Notes under the pieces: generated by a model
Databases searched by the model: none
Told to the model about the DNA's origin: nothing
Seen by the model: only the letters and a program-made list of their open reading frames with translations
Part shown: positions 62,108 through 64,000 of the stretch, one piece after another
Layout: each line of letters starts with the position of its first letter
Position numbering within the stretch: the first letter of the stretch is position 1
NCBI GenBank assembly: GCA_965242665.1
Contig: OZ251484.1
Span: 1,550,001 to 1,614,000, forward strand
DNA: 64,000 nucleotides
Reading direction: 5' to 3'
Origin: VXLM01 sp965242665
Lineage (GTDB): Bacteria; Chloroflexota; Dehalococcoidia; Lucifugimonadales; VXLM01
Translations under genes and position numbers: made by a program

Positions 62108-63409
62108 ATGATAGACCAAGTACAAATTACTATAAGAAGTGGAAAAGGTGGAAACGGCGCAATAAGCGGCCGCAGAGAGAAGTTCGTGCCCCACGGGGGG
62201 CCGGATGGAGGGGACGGAGGCGCGGGCGGCAGCGTTTACGCTCATTGCGATCGAAATTTCACTACGCTGCTCGGTTTTCGCTATACTCGTGTGTATCGTG
62301 CAGGGAATGGCGGCAACGGCGCGGGCAAGAAGCGGCATGGCAAGAATGGCGGCGACGTCGAGTTTGCCGTTCCTGTCGGCACTGAGATATGGGACGATGC
62401 CGCGGGGCGTTGCGTAGCCGACCTTACTGAGCATGGGCAGAAGGTTCTGGTTGCGCGGGGTGGACGCGGCGGGCGCGGCAACGCACGTTTTGCATCCTCG
62501 ACCAACCAATATCCACTTCTCGCGGAGGAAGGCGACTCGGGAGAAGAGGTCTTCCTTCGTCTCGAGTTGAAGCTGCTAGCGGATGTTGGCATCGTCGGCG
62601 CTCCAAACGCGGGCAAGTCAAGTCTGCTTGCGGCGTTGACCGAGGCGAGGCCAAAGATAGCGGACTATCCGTTCACGACATTGGAGCCTGTGCTGGGCGT
62701 TGTTGAATATGAGCGCGATGGGTTCGTGATGGTCGACATACCGGGGCTGATCGATGGGGCGCATGCGGGTGCTGGACTGGGAGACGATTTCTTGCGCCAT
62801 GTTGAACGGACGAGGGTGCTCGTTCATGTCCTCGACGGCAGCGCGTCCGATCCGGTTGCCGATTACGTCCGGATTAGGAGGGAAATGCGGCTGTTCAATA
62901 CGAGTCTCGGGGACAAGCCGGAGATCGTCGCTTTCAACAAGTGCGATATACCCGGCGTCGTGAGTGCGTTCGACTCGTGCAAGGACGAGCTGCAAAAGGG
63001 ATCTTTCTCTCTGCGCTGCATATCGGCTGCGGGTAGGACTGGCCTCGACGCGTTGCTTCGAGATGTTACAACTGTCCTCGCGGACGATGAGCGTCGGCAC
63101 AGCGCGTTGGTGGAGTCTGGCGATCGGCCCCCTGTTGTCGCGGTGGAACAGTCTGACGCTGTGCCGGTTCTCAGGCCGCGTTCGGTCGATCGTGGGGTGG
63201 AGGTCCGGATGCTGCGTTCGGGCAAGTATCAGGTGGTGCTCCGATCGGCGGAGCGCTTCGCGGCGATGGTGGATGTCAACAACTGGAATGCGCGCGTGCA
63301 GCTCTATGAGCAGCTTCGGCGCCAGGGGGTTATTAGCGCGTTGGAACGCGCGGGGATACGTTCGGGTGATACGTACATCGTGGGGAAGCGCGAGTTGGAA
63401 TGGGAGTGA
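62108..63409 (+). CDS. obg: Obg/CgtA-family GTPase
   Basis: A 433-residue essential GTPase of ribosome assembly. The Gly-rich Obg fold (VQITIRSGKGGNGAISGRRE, GPDGGDGGAGGSV, GGRGGRGNARFASSTNQYP) is followed by the G domain: G1 GAPNAGKSS, G2 FTTLEP, G3 DIPGLIDGA and G4 NKCD (NKCDIPG). The C-terminal OCT domain ends GDTYIVGKRELEW. Full length. ATG 62108 lies 9 bases after a TATACT box, with no true ribosome site. Confidence 0.95.
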   Translation: MIDQVQITIRSGKGGNGAISGRREKFVPHGGPDGGDGGAGGSVYAHCDRNFTTLLGFRYTRVYRAGNGGNGAGKKRHGKNGGDVEFAVPVGTEIWDDAAGRCVADLTEHGQKVLVARGGRGGRGNARFASSTNQYPLLAEEGDSGEEVFLRLELKLLADVGIVGAPNAGKSSLLAALTEARPKIADYPFTTLEPVLGVVEYERDGFVMVDIPGLIDGAHAGAGLGDDFLRHVERTRVLVHVLDGSASDPVADYVRIRREMRLFNTSLGDKPEIVAFNKCDIPGVVSAFDSCKDELQKGSFSLRCISAAGRTGLDALLRDVTTVLADDERRHSALVESGDRPPVVAVEQSDAVPVLRPRSVDRGVEVRMLRSGKYQVVLRSAERFAAMVDVNNWNARVQLYEQLRRQGVISALERAGIRSGDTYIVGKRELEWE

Positions 63410-64000
63410 GGCTTGGCATCTTTGGGGGGACCTTTGACCCGGTGCACGTTGGACACATTGCGGTGGCCGAGTGCGTCCGCGTCGAGGCGCGCCTCGACTG
63501 TGTGTTGTTCGTTCCTGCTGGGAGACCCTGGTTCAAGGACGGCCTGCATGTGAGCACGGCAAGTCATCGGCTCGAGATGGTGCGGTTGGTAGTTTCCGGC
63601 AACCCGCACTTCGACCTATCGGACGTTGAGGTGCGCCGTGATGGTCCGACGTACACGGTCGACACGCTCTCAGCGCTCCGTGCTACTGTGGGAGACTGTG
63701 TGGAGTTTTGCCTAGTGCTTGGCATGGACGCGTTGAACGAGCTGCACCGGTGGCACCGGCCCCGCGATGTGTTGGATGCGGCGACGATTGTTAGTGTCGC
63801 GCGGCCGGGCGCGGCGTCCCTCGACCGTGCTGCCCTGGAGTCAATCAGAGATGGGGCCTCAGGTGAGGTGTGCATCGTCCGAGGCCCCATGGTGCGCGTA
63901 AGCGCAGCCGATATTCGTCGGAGGGTTGCTGCCGGCCTGTCGATTCGTCGTCTCGTCTATGCAGACGTGCGGGACTATATCGATCGGCACGGATTGTATC
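63400..64000 (+). CDS. nadD: Nicotinate-nucleotide adenylyltransferase (3' end cut by window)
   Basis: The first 200 residues of NadD, which adenylates nicotinate mononucleotide in NAD synthesis. It begins (MG)VRLGIFGGTFDPVHVGHI (nucleotidylyltransferase G-G-T/S-F-D-P-x-H-x-G-H), and later has FCLVLGMDALNELHRWHRP and RVSAADIRRRVAAG (the C-terminal S-x-T/A-x-I-R-x-R motif). No stop is reached before the window end. ATG 63400 or GTG 63406; the latter overlaps the obg stop by four bases. Confidence 0.93.
   Translation, partial: MGVRLGIFGGTFDPVHVGHIAVAECVRVEARLDCVLFVPAGRPWFKDGLHVSTASHRLEMVRLVVSGNPHFDLSDVEVRRDGPTYTVDTLSALRATVGDCVEFCLVLGMDALNELHRWHRPRDVLDAATIVSVARPGAASLDRAALESIRDGASGEVCIVRGPMVRVSAADIRRRVAAGLSIRRLVYADVRDYIDRHGLY

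Overview
The window looks like a chromosomal segment of a G+C-rich bacterium. My best guess is Chloroflexota (Dehalococcoidia/SAR202-like). This rests on gene style (amidase, two amidohydrolases, an LLM flavin oxidoreductase, NHL propellers, many short-tailed lipoproteins, HspR-type heat-shock control) and on a tmRNA tag that appears to begin with Gly. No rRNA or tRNA is present, so the placement is an inference.

Layout. 1-12 kb: two NHL beta-propeller proteins, a lipocalin-like protein, a membrane protein made of two copies of one unit, an amidohydrolase, a substrate-binding lipoprotein, ComM/YifB, a GNAT acetyltransferase, a family-3 solute-binding lipoprotein, and ankyrin and leucine-rich-repeat proteins. 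12-18.7 kb: leucyl aminopeptidase, a large single-chain type IIG restriction-modification enzyme, and an amidase. 18.9-25.8 kb: a co-directional minus-strand block with three paralogous lipoproteins, an ABC ATPase/permease pair, a PqqD-M50 peptidase fusion and a small membrane protein, which looks like an uncharacterised peptide-processing or export cassette. 26-32 kb: aspartate kinase, a 1-kb repeat element, a second amidohydrolase, a TlpA-like lipoprotein and an eight-bladed PQQ propeller. 32-35 kb: a defence-like trio (nucleotide-hydrolase-like effector, methyltransferase-HNH fusion, small protein). 35-44 kb: LLM oxidoreductase, hsp20 divergent from dnaJ-hspR, moeB-rhodanese, a candidate structured small RNA, tmRNA and a DUF4389 protein. 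44-52 kb: BioY, a DipZ-like thioredoxin lipoprotein, HesB-like and MetE-like proteins, speD-speB, and a GmrSD-type DUF262/DUF1524 nuclease. 52-64 kb: a family-2 glycosyltransferase and a sugar-phosphate transferase, a large membrane protein with a duplicated C-terminal domain, a SLOG protein, enolase, a Na/Ca exchanger, diaminopimelate decarboxylase, Obg and the start of nadD.

The most striking non-genic content is a modular repeat family present at about ten sites. Its parts are terminal inverted repeats (GGTTCCGTTT...), an 8-bp-stem hairpin (ATTCCCGC/GCGGGAAT), variable 20-22-bp GGGAATGAC minisatellites and, in three copies, a conserved promoter plus ribosome-binding-site cassette. These elements separate operons and sit next to two of the three restriction or defence loci. 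A second theme is an extended -10 promoter (consensus GTGATATACT) in front of housekeeping genes. In several cases it lies so close to the start codon that a leaderless or nearly leaderless mRNA is predicted (moeB, speD, obg, lysC).
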